From: JACVRN01 sp036403815
Lineage (GTDB): Bacteria > Acidobacteriota > Blastocatellia > Pyrinomonadales > Pyrinomonadaceae
Assembly: GCA_036403815.1 (NCBI GenBank)
Contig: DASWQH010000055.1
Span: 1 to 64,000, forward strand
Direction: 5' to 3'
DNA length: 64,000 nt
Each line of letters starts with the position of its first letter. Position 1 is the stretch's first letter. The notes under the pieces are model-generated. The model did no database searches and was not told the DNA's origin. It saw only the letters and a list, made by a program, of their open reading frames with translations. Shown one piece after another: positions 33,051-41,408 of this stretch. A program made the position numbers and the translations under genes.

Positions 33051-34103
33051 GTGATTAAGACGGTCGAATGGACAGACGAGGGCGTGCGCATGCTTGACCA
33101 GCGTCTTTTGCCTACGGAAGAAACATATCTAATGCTGCGCTCTTACGATGAGGTCGCAGATGCCATCAAGAAGATGGTCGTGCGCGGCGCACCGGCCATA
33201 GGCGTCTCTGCCGCAATGGGTCTGGCGCTCGGCGCACAGCAATCGGTCAGCACAGCGGTCGCAGATTTAGAGTTTGACTTCAACTACATGTGCGACGTGA
33301 TGGGCGCAACCCGCCCGACAGCCGTCAATCTCTTCTGGGCAATCGAGCGTATGCGTGCGCGCCTTCGCCGTGCAAAGGCCGAAACGGATGATGTCGAAGA
33401 GGCCAAGCGACAGCTTGTTGACGAAGCCCGTAAGATTTTCGCTGAAGACATAGAATCGAATCGAAGCCTGGGACGCTTCGGCGGAGAGCTAATCGTGGAC
33501 GGCTCAACCATTCTGACGCACTGCAACGCCGGGGCGCTCGCCACCGCCGGAGATTACGGCACGGCGCTGGGTGTCGTGCGCGGTGCTCGTGACGCAGGGA
33601 AACGTGTCGCCGTCATCGCAGACGAAACGCGCCCCTTTCTTCAAGGCGCAAGACTCACAGCATGGGAGTTAAGCAAAGACGAGATTCCCGTGACGTTGAT
33701 TACGGACAACATGGCCGGACATGTGATGAAGAAAGGAAAGGTTGATGTGGTCGTCGTCGGCGCAGACCGAATCGCTGCAAACGGCGACACGGCCAACAAG
33801 ATAGGCACATACATGGTCGCAGTCTTAGCCAAACAGCACGACATCCCTTTTTACGTCGCCGCGCCCATCAGTACCATTGACCTCTCTATTGCTTCCGGCG
33901 AGGAGATTCCCATAGAGGAGCGCGACGCACGCGAAGTCACGCACATACGCGAGCACAGGCTTGCGCCCGAAGGCATAGAAGTTCATAATCCGGCCTTCGA
34001 TGTCACGCCGCACGAACTCATCACCGCCATCATCACAGACCGTGGCGTCGCACGCGCGCCTTATGATAAGAGCCTTCGCTGTATGGTTGAAGACGGGGGA
34101 TGA
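33051..34103 (+). CDS. mtnA: S-methyl-5-thioribose-1-phosphate isomerase
   Basis: 350 residues, full length. Methionine salvage: converts 5-methylthioribose-1-phosphate to the ribulose form. The substrate-binding MVVRGAPAIGVSAAMG, catalytic Cys in THCNAGALAT and Asp in VGADRIAANGD are all present. The start is GTG at 33051 with AAGGAG about 12 bases upstream. Divergent from the btuFCD transcript. No other methionine-salvage genes are nearby. Confidence 0.96.
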   Translation: MIKTVEWTDEGVRMLDQRLLPTEETYLMLRSYDEVADAIKKMVVRGAPAIGVSAAMGLALGAQQSVSTAVADLEFDFNYMCDVMGATRPTAVNLFWAIERMRARLRRAKAETDDVEEAKRQLVDEARKIFAEDIESNRSLGRFGGELIVDGSTILTHCNAGALATAGDYGTALGVVRGARDAGKRVAVIADETRPFLQGARLTAWELSKDEIPVTLITDNMAGHVMKKGKVDVVVVGADRIAANGDTANKIGTYMVAVLAKQHDIPFYVAAPISTIDLSIASGEEIPIEERDAREVTHIREHRLAPEGIEVHNPAFDVTPHELITAIITDRGVARAPYDKSLRCMVEDGG

Positions 34104-34161
34104 CCGGACGCACTCAAGCTCTTAATGTTCAGCGCGGATTTTCATGCTGGAGACAGGATTC

Positions 34162-34836
34162 ATGAACTACCGACTACTTCTTTTACTGGTTGGTCTCTTA
34201 ACATTAGCCACGGCGACGATAGCCTTTGCCTCGCTTCACCATTCTGCCAAATCACAGCCTACGCTTGCTGCCCAGAGCAGACCGAGCTTACAGATTGACG
34301 ATGAAGAATATGCCGTTTATTCAGCTTTGATAAACGATAGCTTGAAAGATAGTGATGAAGACGAGAAGCGTAAAGCCCCCGGCGACAGGCTGCTTATCAT
34401 TGAGAAACACCCTTCACTGTGGGAGGGCTTCGTAGATGATGAATCGAAAAACTTTTTTGAGGAGCTGAAGAAAAACTCTTCCGAATTAGAGCCTGAGACG
34501 GTAAACGACCTGCGCGTCAAGAGCAACGAGCCTTCGTTGCTTGAGCGTAAATTCGCCATCGACATCAAGTATGCCCTCGTCGGCAACGAGGAGCTTGAAG
34601 CTCTTTTCAAAGAGGACGTGGGCGGCGGCTGGGAGGCTTTCCACCGGAAATATCCTAAATCAAACGGGTTTCTCACACTCTCGCGCGTAGGCTTCAATGC
34701 CGATAAAACTCAAGCGCTGGTTTATAAAGGCTGGAGTTGCGGCGGGCTGTGTGGCGGCGGCGCATACATTCTCTTAAGAAAGAAGAACGGCGTCTGGGTG
34801 GTCGGGCAGAGTGTAGGCCCTACATGGGTTTCTTGA
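34162..34836 (+). CDS. Exported protein of unknown function
   Basis: 224 residues from ATG 34162 (GGAG 9 bases upstream); an ATG at 34144 is possible but less likely. A signal peptide is clear (YRLLLLLVGLLTLATATIAFA). The C-terminal SCGGLCGGGAYILLRKKNGVW has the look of a small conserved motif seen in other uncharacterised bacterial secreted proteins, with two Cys. No family name can be given. It follows mtnA by about 60 bp but probably has its own role. Confidence 0.65.
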   Translation: MNYRLLLLLVGLLTLATATIAFASLHHSAKSQPTLAAQSRPSLQIDDEEYAVYSALINDSLKDSDEDEKRKAPGDRLLIIEKHPSLWEGFVDDESKNFFEELKKNSSELEPETVNDLRVKSNEPSLLERKFAIDIKYALVGNEELEALFKEDVGGGWEAFHRKYPKSNGFLTLSRVGFNADKTQALVYKGWSCGGLCGGGAYILLRKKNGVWVVGQSVGPTWVS

Positions 34837-34908
34837 GTGGGTTAAGTTGAACAAAAACTCCTATCGCCCGTCCGACCTGTTTTTTAGAAAACGGCGGCAT
34901 CGTCGCTC

Positions 34909-34937
34909 TTGACAGATGCTCCGTTGAGGAATAGAGT
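34909..34937 (+). promoter_or_regulatory. Putative sigma-70 promoter
   Basis: TTGACA (34909-34914), 17 bp, TAGAGT (34932-34937) on the + strand. It is the only good match in the 34837-35105 gap and would transcribe the exported gene at 35106 with a leader of about 160 nt. Confidence 0.5.
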
Positions 34938-35105
34938 GCGCCACGAATCGTACTAATCCTGCATCCTTCAAACTGTCTATTGAGAGCGACCAAAGGGTTT
35001 GAGCATGGCTGACCTACTGAGCCTGCACCTCTTCGCGCATACTCTCCTGTTCAGCCTTCCGTTTATCTTCCTCGCAGAACCGCGCGCCGCAGAAAGGAGT
35101 TCACT

Positions 35106-35987
35106 ATGTGGCGTCAACAAAACTTTTCAACTGTCTCTCTGTTTTTAACCTTTATCACTCTCATCGCGGGCACGATGCTTTTTGCAGAATATGCGTGGAC
35201 ACAACAATCCGCAACGGAAAGACCGGCCTGGAACGTGCAGTTAGGGCGCAACGTTCAGGCCAAGAGCACAATCACAATTCAGAATCAATGCAAGCGCTCG
35301 CATACTTTTACAATCATCGAGCAGCAGACTCCCTATATACAGATTATGGGCGCAGCGACCATTAACGTCCCCGGCAATAGTAGCTCCGACTTGCCCGTGC
35401 TATTTAGCACCAACGGGATGAATGCAGGCCAGTATCAAGGCACTGTCATCGTCAAGTGCGATACTTGCGGCAAAGAGAAGGGTTGCACACAGGATAGAGA
35501 AATTCTTCCGGTGCGCCTCGTCGTTTTAGAAGCAAGCGGAGCGCAAATGACGCCGGGGAATCCAGCGCCGCCGCAAGTACCTGGGCCGCCCGTCATCGGT
35601 AAGCCTCCGGGTAACAAGCCTGTTGCGACGACGAGTGCCGTTAAAGTTAAAGGATATGACCCTGAGACGGATAAAGAGATTGGCGAAAGGGAGTTTGCCG
35701 ATCAGCAAAATCCGTGTCCAAAACAGGAATGCGGAGCGATTAAAAAAGTTACTAAAGAGGGAGCGAGTAAAGGATTTCTATTTTGTGAAAAGAAAGAGAA
35801 GTGCGGTGGTGAGAAATGCCCGAATTCGACCTGCTACGTAATATGGGCATGGGGAAAGAAAGATGATGCTCCGAAAAACACGACCGACCCGGAGAAGTGG
35901 ACGAGAGCCAATGTAGGCTTCGGCATTGGAGAACAGGGCGCATTTAAGCCGAATGCCAAAAAGGTTTATGGCTGCGCGTGTTATTAA
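35106..35987 (+). CDS. Exported Cys-rich protein of unknown function
   Basis: 293 residues. Signal peptide or anchor at about 9-32 (VSLFLTFITLIAGTMLFAEYAW). The region at about 45-145 resembles an immunoglobulin-like sandwich (STITIQNQC, INVPGNSSSDLPVLFS, GQYQGTVIVKC). A Pro-rich linker follows, then a Cys-rich C-terminus (CPKQECG, FCEKKEKCGGEKCP, CYVIW, CACY) with about ten cysteines, likely disulphide-bonded outside the cytoplasm. AGAAAGGAG precedes the ATG. No known family recognised. Confidence 0.65.
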   Translation: MWRQQNFSTVSLFLTFITLIAGTMLFAEYAWTQQSATERPAWNVQLGRNVQAKSTITIQNQCKRSHTFTIIEQQTPYIQIMGAATINVPGNSSSDLPVLFSTNGMNAGQYQGTVIVKCDTCGKEKGCTQDREILPVRLVVLEASGAQMTPGNPAPPQVPGPPVIGKPPGNKPVATTSAVKVKGYDPETDKEIGEREFADQQNPCPKQECGAIKKVTKEGASKGFLFCEKKEKCGGEKCPNSTCYVIWAWGKKDDAPKNTTDPEKWTRANVGFGIGEQGAFKPNAKKVYGCACY

Positions 35988-36001
35988 AGAAGAGAGCAAA
36001 G

Positions 36002-37414
36002 TTATCTCTGTTTCTTACTTCCCATTAAGCGTATTTCATCAAGATCAATGTTGTGTCTCTTGATCATTCTATCAATTGTCTTTCTGTCAACGTTCAATAG
36101 CCTTGCCGCCGCCTGACGATTTCCTTTCGTGTATGCAAGCACACGCGAGACATACCGCTTCTCAGCTTCGTCCAGCGTGACCCATTCTGCTGCCGTGTCA
36201 GATGCTTGTTCCCCGCTCTCTTCTCTCTCTTTCTCTTTAACACTACGACGCACACGCTCCGGCAAATCTTGCGGCTTCACCACCGAATCACTGAGCGCCG
36301 CCGCTCTCACCACAGCATTCTCCAACTCGCGTATATTGCCCGGCCATTCGTACTCTTCTAAAATCGCTATGGCTTCGGCAGAGAACATGACCGGATGCTC
36401 ATCCGGCAAACGCACCTTCTGCGCAAAGAACTCTGCTAGAGGAAGAATGTCCTCGCGTCTCTCTCTAAGCGGCGGCAGATGAATCGTCACAGCATTCAAT
36501 CTGTAGAAGAGGTCTTGACGAAAACGCCCTTCAGCGACTTCGCGCTCCACATCACGATTACTCGACGTAATGACCCGCACATCTATCTGATGCGTACGAT
36601 TCTCGCCGACGCGTCGTATCTCTCTTTCCTGAAGAGCGCGCAGCAACTTGACCTGGAATGCAGATGTGGTCTCCGTAATCTCGTCCAGAAAGACTGTTCC
36701 CCGATTGGCTTCCTCGAAAAGCCCTATGCGGTCACGCTCCGCGCCTGTGAACGCTCCCTTGACGTGGCCGAAGAGTTCGGCTTCGATTAACTCTGCGGGG
36801 ATTGCGCCGCAGTTGACCGCCACGAATGGATTACCTGAGCGGCGGCTGCGGCGGTGAATGGCGCGCGCTATGACCTCTTTGCCCGTGCCGGATTCGCCCG
36901 TCAGAAGAACCGGCAGGTTCGTCAAAGAGACTCGCCCGACCAGCTTCATAGCCTCCACAAACGCAGGGCTTCGTCCTACCAGCTCAATATCCGACCTGTA
37001 GAACTTCGACGCGCTCTCCTCTTTTTTAATTCTACCTTTCGCCGTGAGACGCGCGGCGACGCTGCGTGCGATGGTTTCAACTTCACTGATACCGAAAGGC
37101 TTCAATAGATAGTCGTAAGCGCCGAAGGATGTGGCATCGAGCGCGCCGACCGCTGTGCCGTGTCCCGTCATCATAACGACCTGCGCACGCGGCTGCTCTT
37201 CGGCAAAGCGGCGCAGGATGGCGAAGCCGTTTTCGCCCCCAAGAACTACGTCGCAGAAGACCAGCGACCATTCGTCTGTCTGAAGCATCTCGAAGGCGCG
37301 CTCGGCTGTCTCGGCTTCGCCCACGCTCCAGCCTTCCGCCTGTAGCACACTACTGATGAACTCGCGTATTGACTGTTCATCATCGATAACTAATGCTTTC
37401 ATCCCTTTGACCAT
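36002..37414 (-). CDS. Sigma-54-dependent response regulator (NtrC family)
   Basis: 470 residues (start at 37414 or ATG 37402, MKALVIDDEQ). Receiver domain with phospho-acceptor D55 (FCDVVLGG), then the AAA+ sigma-54 activator domain with GESGTGKE, the sigma-54 contact loop GAFTGA and DLFYRLN, and a C-terminal Fis-type HTH (RQAAARLLNVDRKTIDRMIKR). It activates RNA polymerase-sigma54 promoters after phosphorylation. No histidine kinase adjoins, so it is an orphan whose partner lies elsewhere. Confidence 0.93.
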   Translation of the reverse strand: MVKGMKALVIDDEQSIREFISSVLQAEGWSVGEAETAERAFEMLQTDEWSLVFCDVVLGGENGFAILRRFAEEQPRAQVVMMTGHGTAVGALDATSFGAYDYLLKPFGISEVETIARSVAARLTAKGRIKKEESASKFYRSDIELVGRSPAFVEAMKLVGRVSLTNLPVLLTGESGTGKEVIARAIHRRSRRSGNPFVAVNCGAIPAELIEAELFGHVKGAFTGAERDRIGLFEEANRGTVFLDEITETTSAFQVKLLRALQEREIRRVGENRTHQIDVRVITSSNRDVEREVAEGRFRQDLFYRLNAVTIHLPPLRERREDILPLAEFFAQKVRLPDEHPVMFSAEAIAILEEYEWPGNIRELENAVVRAAALSDSVVKPQDLPERVRRSVKEKEREESGEQASDTAAEWVTLDEAEKRYVSRVLAYTKGNRQAAARLLNVDRKTIDRMIKRHNIDLDEIRLMGSKKQR

Positions 37415-37714
37415 AGCTGTCTCGTGGCAATCTTAATTCTCGACAAAGAGAATCACTCTACATGTTGAAAGCGCACCGTCTGTGCTCAAACACACGACAC
37501 CCCTGGGAGCTTGACGGCTGACATCTACAAATTGTTTCTGGGCTTAAAGTTTACCGCATTCAAGAGTGAGAATACGGCATTGGGCTGATAGGCATTGGGT
37601 TAAAGGTAAGTGAGACCTGAAACCCTCTTCAATCAAATTCAAAGATTTTTTGAACTGGGTCGATTGTACAGGATTTTAGCCGCAGGCGCTACGGAATCAT
37701 CTTGCAGTTTCGTT
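37415..37714. other. 300-bp intergenic region
   Basis: Between the sigma-54 activator and the epimerase, both on the - strand. It holds short near-repeats (CATTGGGCTGATAGGCATTGGG at 37578 onward, split by 2-3 bases) and no convincing gene, promoter or terminator. Confidence 0.4.
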
Positions 37715-38671
37715 TCATTTGTTGAAGCGGCTTTGCTTCCACCAGTCAATTGTGTGGCGCAAGCCCTCTTCAAGGCCAATGCGTGGCTCATAACCCAGCA
37801 TCTCTCGCGCACGCGTAATGTCGGCCAGACTGTCTCGCACATCGCCCGCACGAATCTCTCTGTACTCAGGCTGAACGTCAGCTTTACCGACAAGCTTTTT
37901 GAGCACTTCGAGCAACTCGTTCAAAGTAATCCTTTCGCCGTTGGCGACGTTGATGACTTGGCCGACGCCTGCGACCGTTTCGGCGGCGCTCATATTCGCA
38001 TCCACAACGTTCGAGATATAGGTGAAGTCGCGTGATTGCTCGCCGTCGCCGAAGATAACAGGGCGCTCGTTGGAGAGAAGCGCGCTGGTGAAGCGTGAAA
38101 TGACTCCGGAATACTGCGAGCTTGGGTCTTGTCGTGGGCCGAATACGTTGAAGTAGCGCAAAGAAACGGTCTCAAGATTGTAGCTACGCGTGAAGACCTG
38201 CGCGTAATATTCTCCGACCAGTTTCGCCACCGCATAAGGCGAAAGCGGGTCGGGGCGCATCGCTTCTCTTTTCGGAAGCTCCGGCTGATCCCCATAAGCC
38301 GAGCTTGACGCGGCATAAACTACACGTCGCACTCCGCGCTCACGCGCCGACACCAGAAGCTGGAAGGTCGCGTCAACACATGCTCTATGCGTCTCGCGCG
38401 GGTTCGCAACGGAACGCGGCACCGAAGGAATGGCCGCTTCATGATAGACAAGCTCCACATCTTCGAGCGCACGCGCCAATACACCTTCATCCAGGATGCT
38501 GGCCTCTATGAAATCTACGTCTCCACCGATTTCATCAATGTTCCCACGGTAGCCCGTCGAAAGATCGTCAATGACACGCACGCGCGCCCCGCGCTCAACA
38601 AGCGCCGCCGCGATATGAGAGCCTATGAAACCGGCTCCGCCCGTTACCAGAACTATTCCCGACAAAGACAT
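37715..38671 (-). CDS. NAD-dependent UDP-sugar epimerase/dehydratase
   Basis: 318 residues, extended SDR. TGGAGFIGSH nucleotide motif, HEAAIPSVPRSV, catalytic SSSAYGD and YAVAK (Tyr/Lys), and RYFNVFGPRQDPSSQYSGVI match the UDP-GlcNAc/UDP-Glc 4-epimerase group (WbpP-like). With the adjacent UDP-glucose dehydrogenase it probably supplies nucleotide sugars for surface polysaccharide. The hairpin arm ends 2 bases upstream of the ATG, leaving no room for a normal Shine-Dalgarno. Confidence 0.88.
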   Translation of the reverse strand: MSLSGIVLVTGGAGFIGSHIAAALVERGARVRVIDDLSTGYRGNIDEIGGDVDFIEASILDEGVLARALEDVELVYHEAAIPSVPRSVANPRETHRACVDATFQLLVSARERGVRRVVYAASSSAYGDQPELPKREAMRPDPLSPYAVAKLVGEYYAQVFTRSYNLETVSLRYFNVFGPRQDPSSQYSGVISRFTSALLSNERPVIFGDGEQSRDFTYISNVVDANMSAAETVAGVGQVINVANGERITLNELLEVLKKLVGKADVQPEYREIRAGDVRDSLADITRAREMLGYEPRIGLEEGLRHTIDWWKQSRFNK

Positions 38672-38673
38672 AG

Positions 38674-38766
38674 CGATTTTAGATTTTGGATTTTAGATTA
38701 GCGATACGGATTGAAGGCGCTCAAGCTTTACAACTACTCCAATCCAAAATCTAAAATCCAAAATCG
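38674..38766. repeat. Hairpin of GATTTTAGATTTTGG units
   Basis: CGATTTTAGATTTTGGATTT (38674 onward, to 38699) pairs with 38741-38766 (AATCCAAAATCTAAAATCCA onward). It fills almost the whole gap between the epimerase start and the ugd stop. Confidence 0.85.
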
Positions 38767-38768
38767 AA

Positions 38769-40067
38769 TCATCTTCCTACTCCAATGTAATCGAAGCCAA
38801 GCTCGCGCATGGAATCGGGTTCGTAGATATTTCTGAGGTCTGCGATTTTGGGCGCACGCATCAACTGTCGTATTCGCTGCATGTCGAGCGCTCGAAACTG
38901 ATTCCATTCGGTCATGAAGACGAGCGCGTCCGCACCATCGACCGTTTCATACTCGTCTTCTGTGTAAACGATTTCCGGGAGAATCTTTTTTGCTTCTGCC
39001 ATTGCCACAGGATCATAGGCGCGCACCCTTGCGCCGCGCTCAAGCAACCCGCGTATGATCTCAACGGAAGGGGCTTCGCGCATATCGTCCGTCTCAGGTT
39101 TGAAGGCGAGGCCGAGCACGGCAATTGTCTTGTCCTGAAGCTCGCCCACAAGCTTCTCTATCTTTGGAATCATGAGGGAGCGCTGCCTGTGGTTAACTTC
39201 AATCACGGAATCAACAATGCGGGATTCTGAATTGAAAGAGCGCGCCATAGCAGCCAGAGCGCGAATGTCCTTCGGAAAGCAGGAACCGCCGAAGCCCGGC
39301 CCCGGATGCAGGAACTTGCTGCCGATGCGTCGATCCATCCCCATTGCCTTCGCCACATCATGCACATCACACCCGATTGCATCGCACAGGTTGGCGATTT
39401 CGTTGATGAAAGAGATTTTCGTTGCGAGGAAAGCGTTGGCGGCATACTTTGTCAGCTCAGCGCCTTCCAGAGAAGTGATGACAAACGGAGTCTCTATGAG
39501 ATAAAGCGGGCGATAAAGATCGCGCATTATCGCTATGGCTTCTTCATCGTGGCTGCCTATGACGACGCGGTCTGGACGCATAAAGTCGTTGATGGCCGCG
39601 CCCTCGCGCAGGAATTCAGGGTTAGAGACGATGCCGAAATTGAAATGCTTCTTCTGATGCTCGCGTATCAGCTTTCTAATGCGCTCGCCCGTTCCTATGG
39701 GCACGGTGGATTTGGTGACAACCACCTTGTAACCGTTCATGTGCTCGCCTATAGAGCGCGCTACATTGTCTATGAATCCCAGATCAGCCGAGCCGTCCTC
39801 TTTGGGCGGCGTCCCGACGGCCAGGAAGATGACCAGTGATTGCTCGACCGCCTGCTTGATGTCGGTAGTGAAATGCAGGCGGCCTGCCTGCATGTTCTTT
39901 ATCACCAACTGCTCAAGACCCGGCTCGTAGATTGGCACGATGCCGTCAAGTAAACGAGCGATCTTTTCGCTGTCAACATCAACGCAGGTGACATCTACGC
40001 CAAACTCCGCAAAGCAAGCGCCCGTCACTAAGCCCACATACCCCGTACCGATTACCGCAATGTGCAT
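38769..40067 (-). CDS. ugd: UDP-glucose 6-dehydrogenase
   Basis: 432 residues, full length. Oxidises UDP-glucose to UDP-glucuronate with two NAD+. N-terminal GTGYVGLVTGACFAEFG, STVPIGTG, catalytic Cys in PGFGGSCFPKDI and LGLAFKPETDDMREAPS are intact. Same strand as the epimerase, 97 bp upstream of it. Provides UDP-glucuronate for exopolysaccharide or LPS. Confidence 0.96.
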   Translation of the reverse strand: MHIAVIGTGYVGLVTGACFAEFGVDVTCVDVDSEKIARLLDGIVPIYEPGLEQLVIKNMQAGRLHFTTDIKQAVEQSLVIFLAVGTPPKEDGSADLGFIDNVARSIGEHMNGYKVVVTKSTVPIGTGERIRKLIREHQKKHFNFGIVSNPEFLREGAAINDFMRPDRVVIGSHDEEAIAIMRDLYRPLYLIETPFVITSLEGAELTKYAANAFLATKISFINEIANLCDAIGCDVHDVAKAMGMDRRIGSKFLHPGPGFGGSCFPKDIRALAAMARSFNSESRIVDSVIEVNHRQRSLMIPKIEKLVGELQDKTIAVLGLAFKPETDDMREAPSVEIIRGLLERGARVRAYDPVAMAEAKKILPEIVYTEDEYETVDGADALVFMTEWNQFRALDMQRIRQLMRAPKIADLRNIYEPDSMRELGFDYIGVGR

Positions 40068-40127
40068 TCTTCGTTACTGAAACTACTTCTTAAATTAGAA
40101 CTCGCTCTTGTTTGAGTTGCAAAGGAA

Positions 40128-40177
40128 AACCTTGCGGACTACGCAAAGCCTTAGAAGCAAGCGTAATCCGCAAGGTT
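40128..40177 (-). terminator. Intrinsic terminator after the FecR-like gene
   Basis: AACCTTGCGGACTACGC (40128-40144) pairs with GCGTAATCCGCAAGGTT (40161-40177). On the - strand the stem is followed by TTTTCCTTT. Lies 70 bp downstream of the FecR-like gene. Confidence 0.75.
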
Positions 40178-40248
40178 ATAGTTCCATCCCAGTCAAGCGC
40201 CTTTGAAACTAGCGCCACGAGGGTTTCTGAGAAACTGATCTGTTTCTG

Positions 40249-40965
40249 TTACTTGGTCGGGCTGACAACCGTTACGTCCCCGCCGAAGTTCAGATCGTTG
40301 TTTTCGCTGAGGCCAGCGATGATGGCTGCTGCGACTGCACCGCCTGCTGCCAGCAGGAGAGCGGCCAATGCGCCACCACTGAGACCCTTCATGCCTTCGG
40401 TCTTCAAGCGCGTGCAGCGTGTGCCCGGTTGAGCCGTTCCAGCAGCAGCGTCCTGACCAGCAGCAACTTGCTGCGTTCTGTCACCGGCGCGAAGCTCGGT
40501 CTTTCCTGTCTGTGTTGCCGTGATGGTGTTACCGCATTCCAGGTCAATCGTAAACACATCGGCCTGCGCTATGTCGGAAACGACCGAAGCATCCCTCGTG
40601 GTAAAGGTAGTGGCGATGCCCTGCGGAACTGAGACCTGTAAGCGTCCGCTGTCGAGAGCACCAGAGATGCTGTTCTCAGTGAAGCTGACCTTCAAGGTCG
40701 TGCCCGGAAGCAATTCGAGACGGCCAAGTTTACCAAGGCTGACGACGGCGCTGGAATTCTGTGACGTAACAATGGTGCTGTCCGAAAAAATGGTTGCACC
40801 GGAAATCGCATTCTGACCGTTAACAGTGACCTTGCCCGAGACAGATAACTCGCCTGCCGGCCCTTGTTGTCCCGGTGCTGCCAGCGCAACCATCGAGTAA
40901 ACACTCAAGACGGCAATTGCCAGGCAGAACGCGATGGACTTTCGACTCCAAGTTCTGCTGATCAT
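40249..40965 (-). CDS. Exported FecR-like domain protein
   Basis: 238 residues. Signal peptide (IAFCLAIAVLSVYSMVALA), then a FecR-like beta domain (about 38-165): GATIFSDSTIVTSQNSSAVVSLGKLGRLELLPGTTLKV reads as successive short strands, then SGRLQVSVPQG and TRDASVVSDIAQADVFTI. Near the C-terminus a hydrophobic Ala/Gly-rich helix (GGALAALLLAAGGAVAAAIIAG) is followed by about 18 polar residues. AGGAGG is 6 bases before the ATG. It has its own promoter and a long leader, so strong expression is likely. Function unknown; surface or envelope protein. Confidence 0.7.
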   Translation of the reverse strand: MISRTWSRKSIAFCLAIAVLSVYSMVALAAPGQQGPAGELSVSGKVTVNGQNAISGATIFSDSTIVTSQNSSAVVSLGKLGRLELLPGTTLKVSFTENSISGALDSGRLQVSVPQGIATTFTTRDASVVSDIAQADVFTIDLECGNTITATQTGKTELRAGDRTQQVAAGQDAAAGTAQPGTRCTRLKTEGMKGLSGGALAALLLAAGGAVAAAIIAGLSENNDLNFGGDVTVVSPTK

Positions 40966-41141
40966 TAATTCTCCTCCCGTAAAGTGAAAAAAGTGTGAAT
41001 AGCGCGCAGCGAATCCTTGTGGGAGACGTTGTGGTCTTCTCGCCCGAGACCGTCTCTAATCATACAGAAGACCGCCCGCGCTGAAACATCCTGATTAAAA
41101 AAGCTGGCAAAACAAGCCTCTTGGGCTTTTATGTCTTGGCC
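40966..41141 (-). promoter_or_regulatory. Long structured 5' leader of the FecR-like gene
   Basis: About 170 nt between the predicted transcription start and the ATG. On the - strand it can form GAGACG...CGTCTC around CTCGGGCGAG, and an upstream AAGCC-caaga-GGCTT stem followed by TTTT. It does not match any riboswitch class I know. May stabilise the mRNA or regulate translation. Confidence 0.35.
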
Positions 41142-41170
41142 TTTTTACACGAATCCAAGCCCCATGTCAA
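41142..41170 (-). promoter_or_regulatory. Strong sigma-70-like promoter of the FecR-like gene
   Basis: On the - strand, TTGACA (41170-41165), 17 bp, TAAAAA (41147-41142). It is among the best promoter matches in the window and points to the gene at 40249-40965. Confidence 0.6.
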
Positions 41171-41408
41171 TAAACATTTGTGTAAAAGTGCGCCCCCAAG
41201 CAGCTTTTTTTACAGCGATTTCCCGTGGGCAAGCCGTATGCCGCCATGCCTCATGCCCCTTGCTGGCTCCCGCGCTTCGAATGCCCTTCAACCCGACCTT
41301 CATGGCTGCCGCTCACACGCCCCGTGGGCAAATATCCCGGTTTGTACCCGACGAGTAGAGTATTGCAGAGGTTGTCAGCTCTTTTACACGGCCTCGCTCA
41401 GAGCGACT
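41171..41408. other. Intergenic region without a supported gene
   Basis: Between the isoaspartyl peptidase stop and the promoter at 41142-41170. It is C-rich on the + strand and contains an 11-bp direct repeat CCCGTGGGCAA at 41222-41232 and 41321-41331. Short frames exist but have no ribosome-binding site. Confidence 0.35.

Noticed and set aside
35005..35148. 47-codon frame (MADLLSLHLF...) upstream of and overlapping the exported Cys-rich protein
   Set aside because: Overlaps the real start in another frame, has no ribosome-binding site and shows no family similarity; likely leader sequence.
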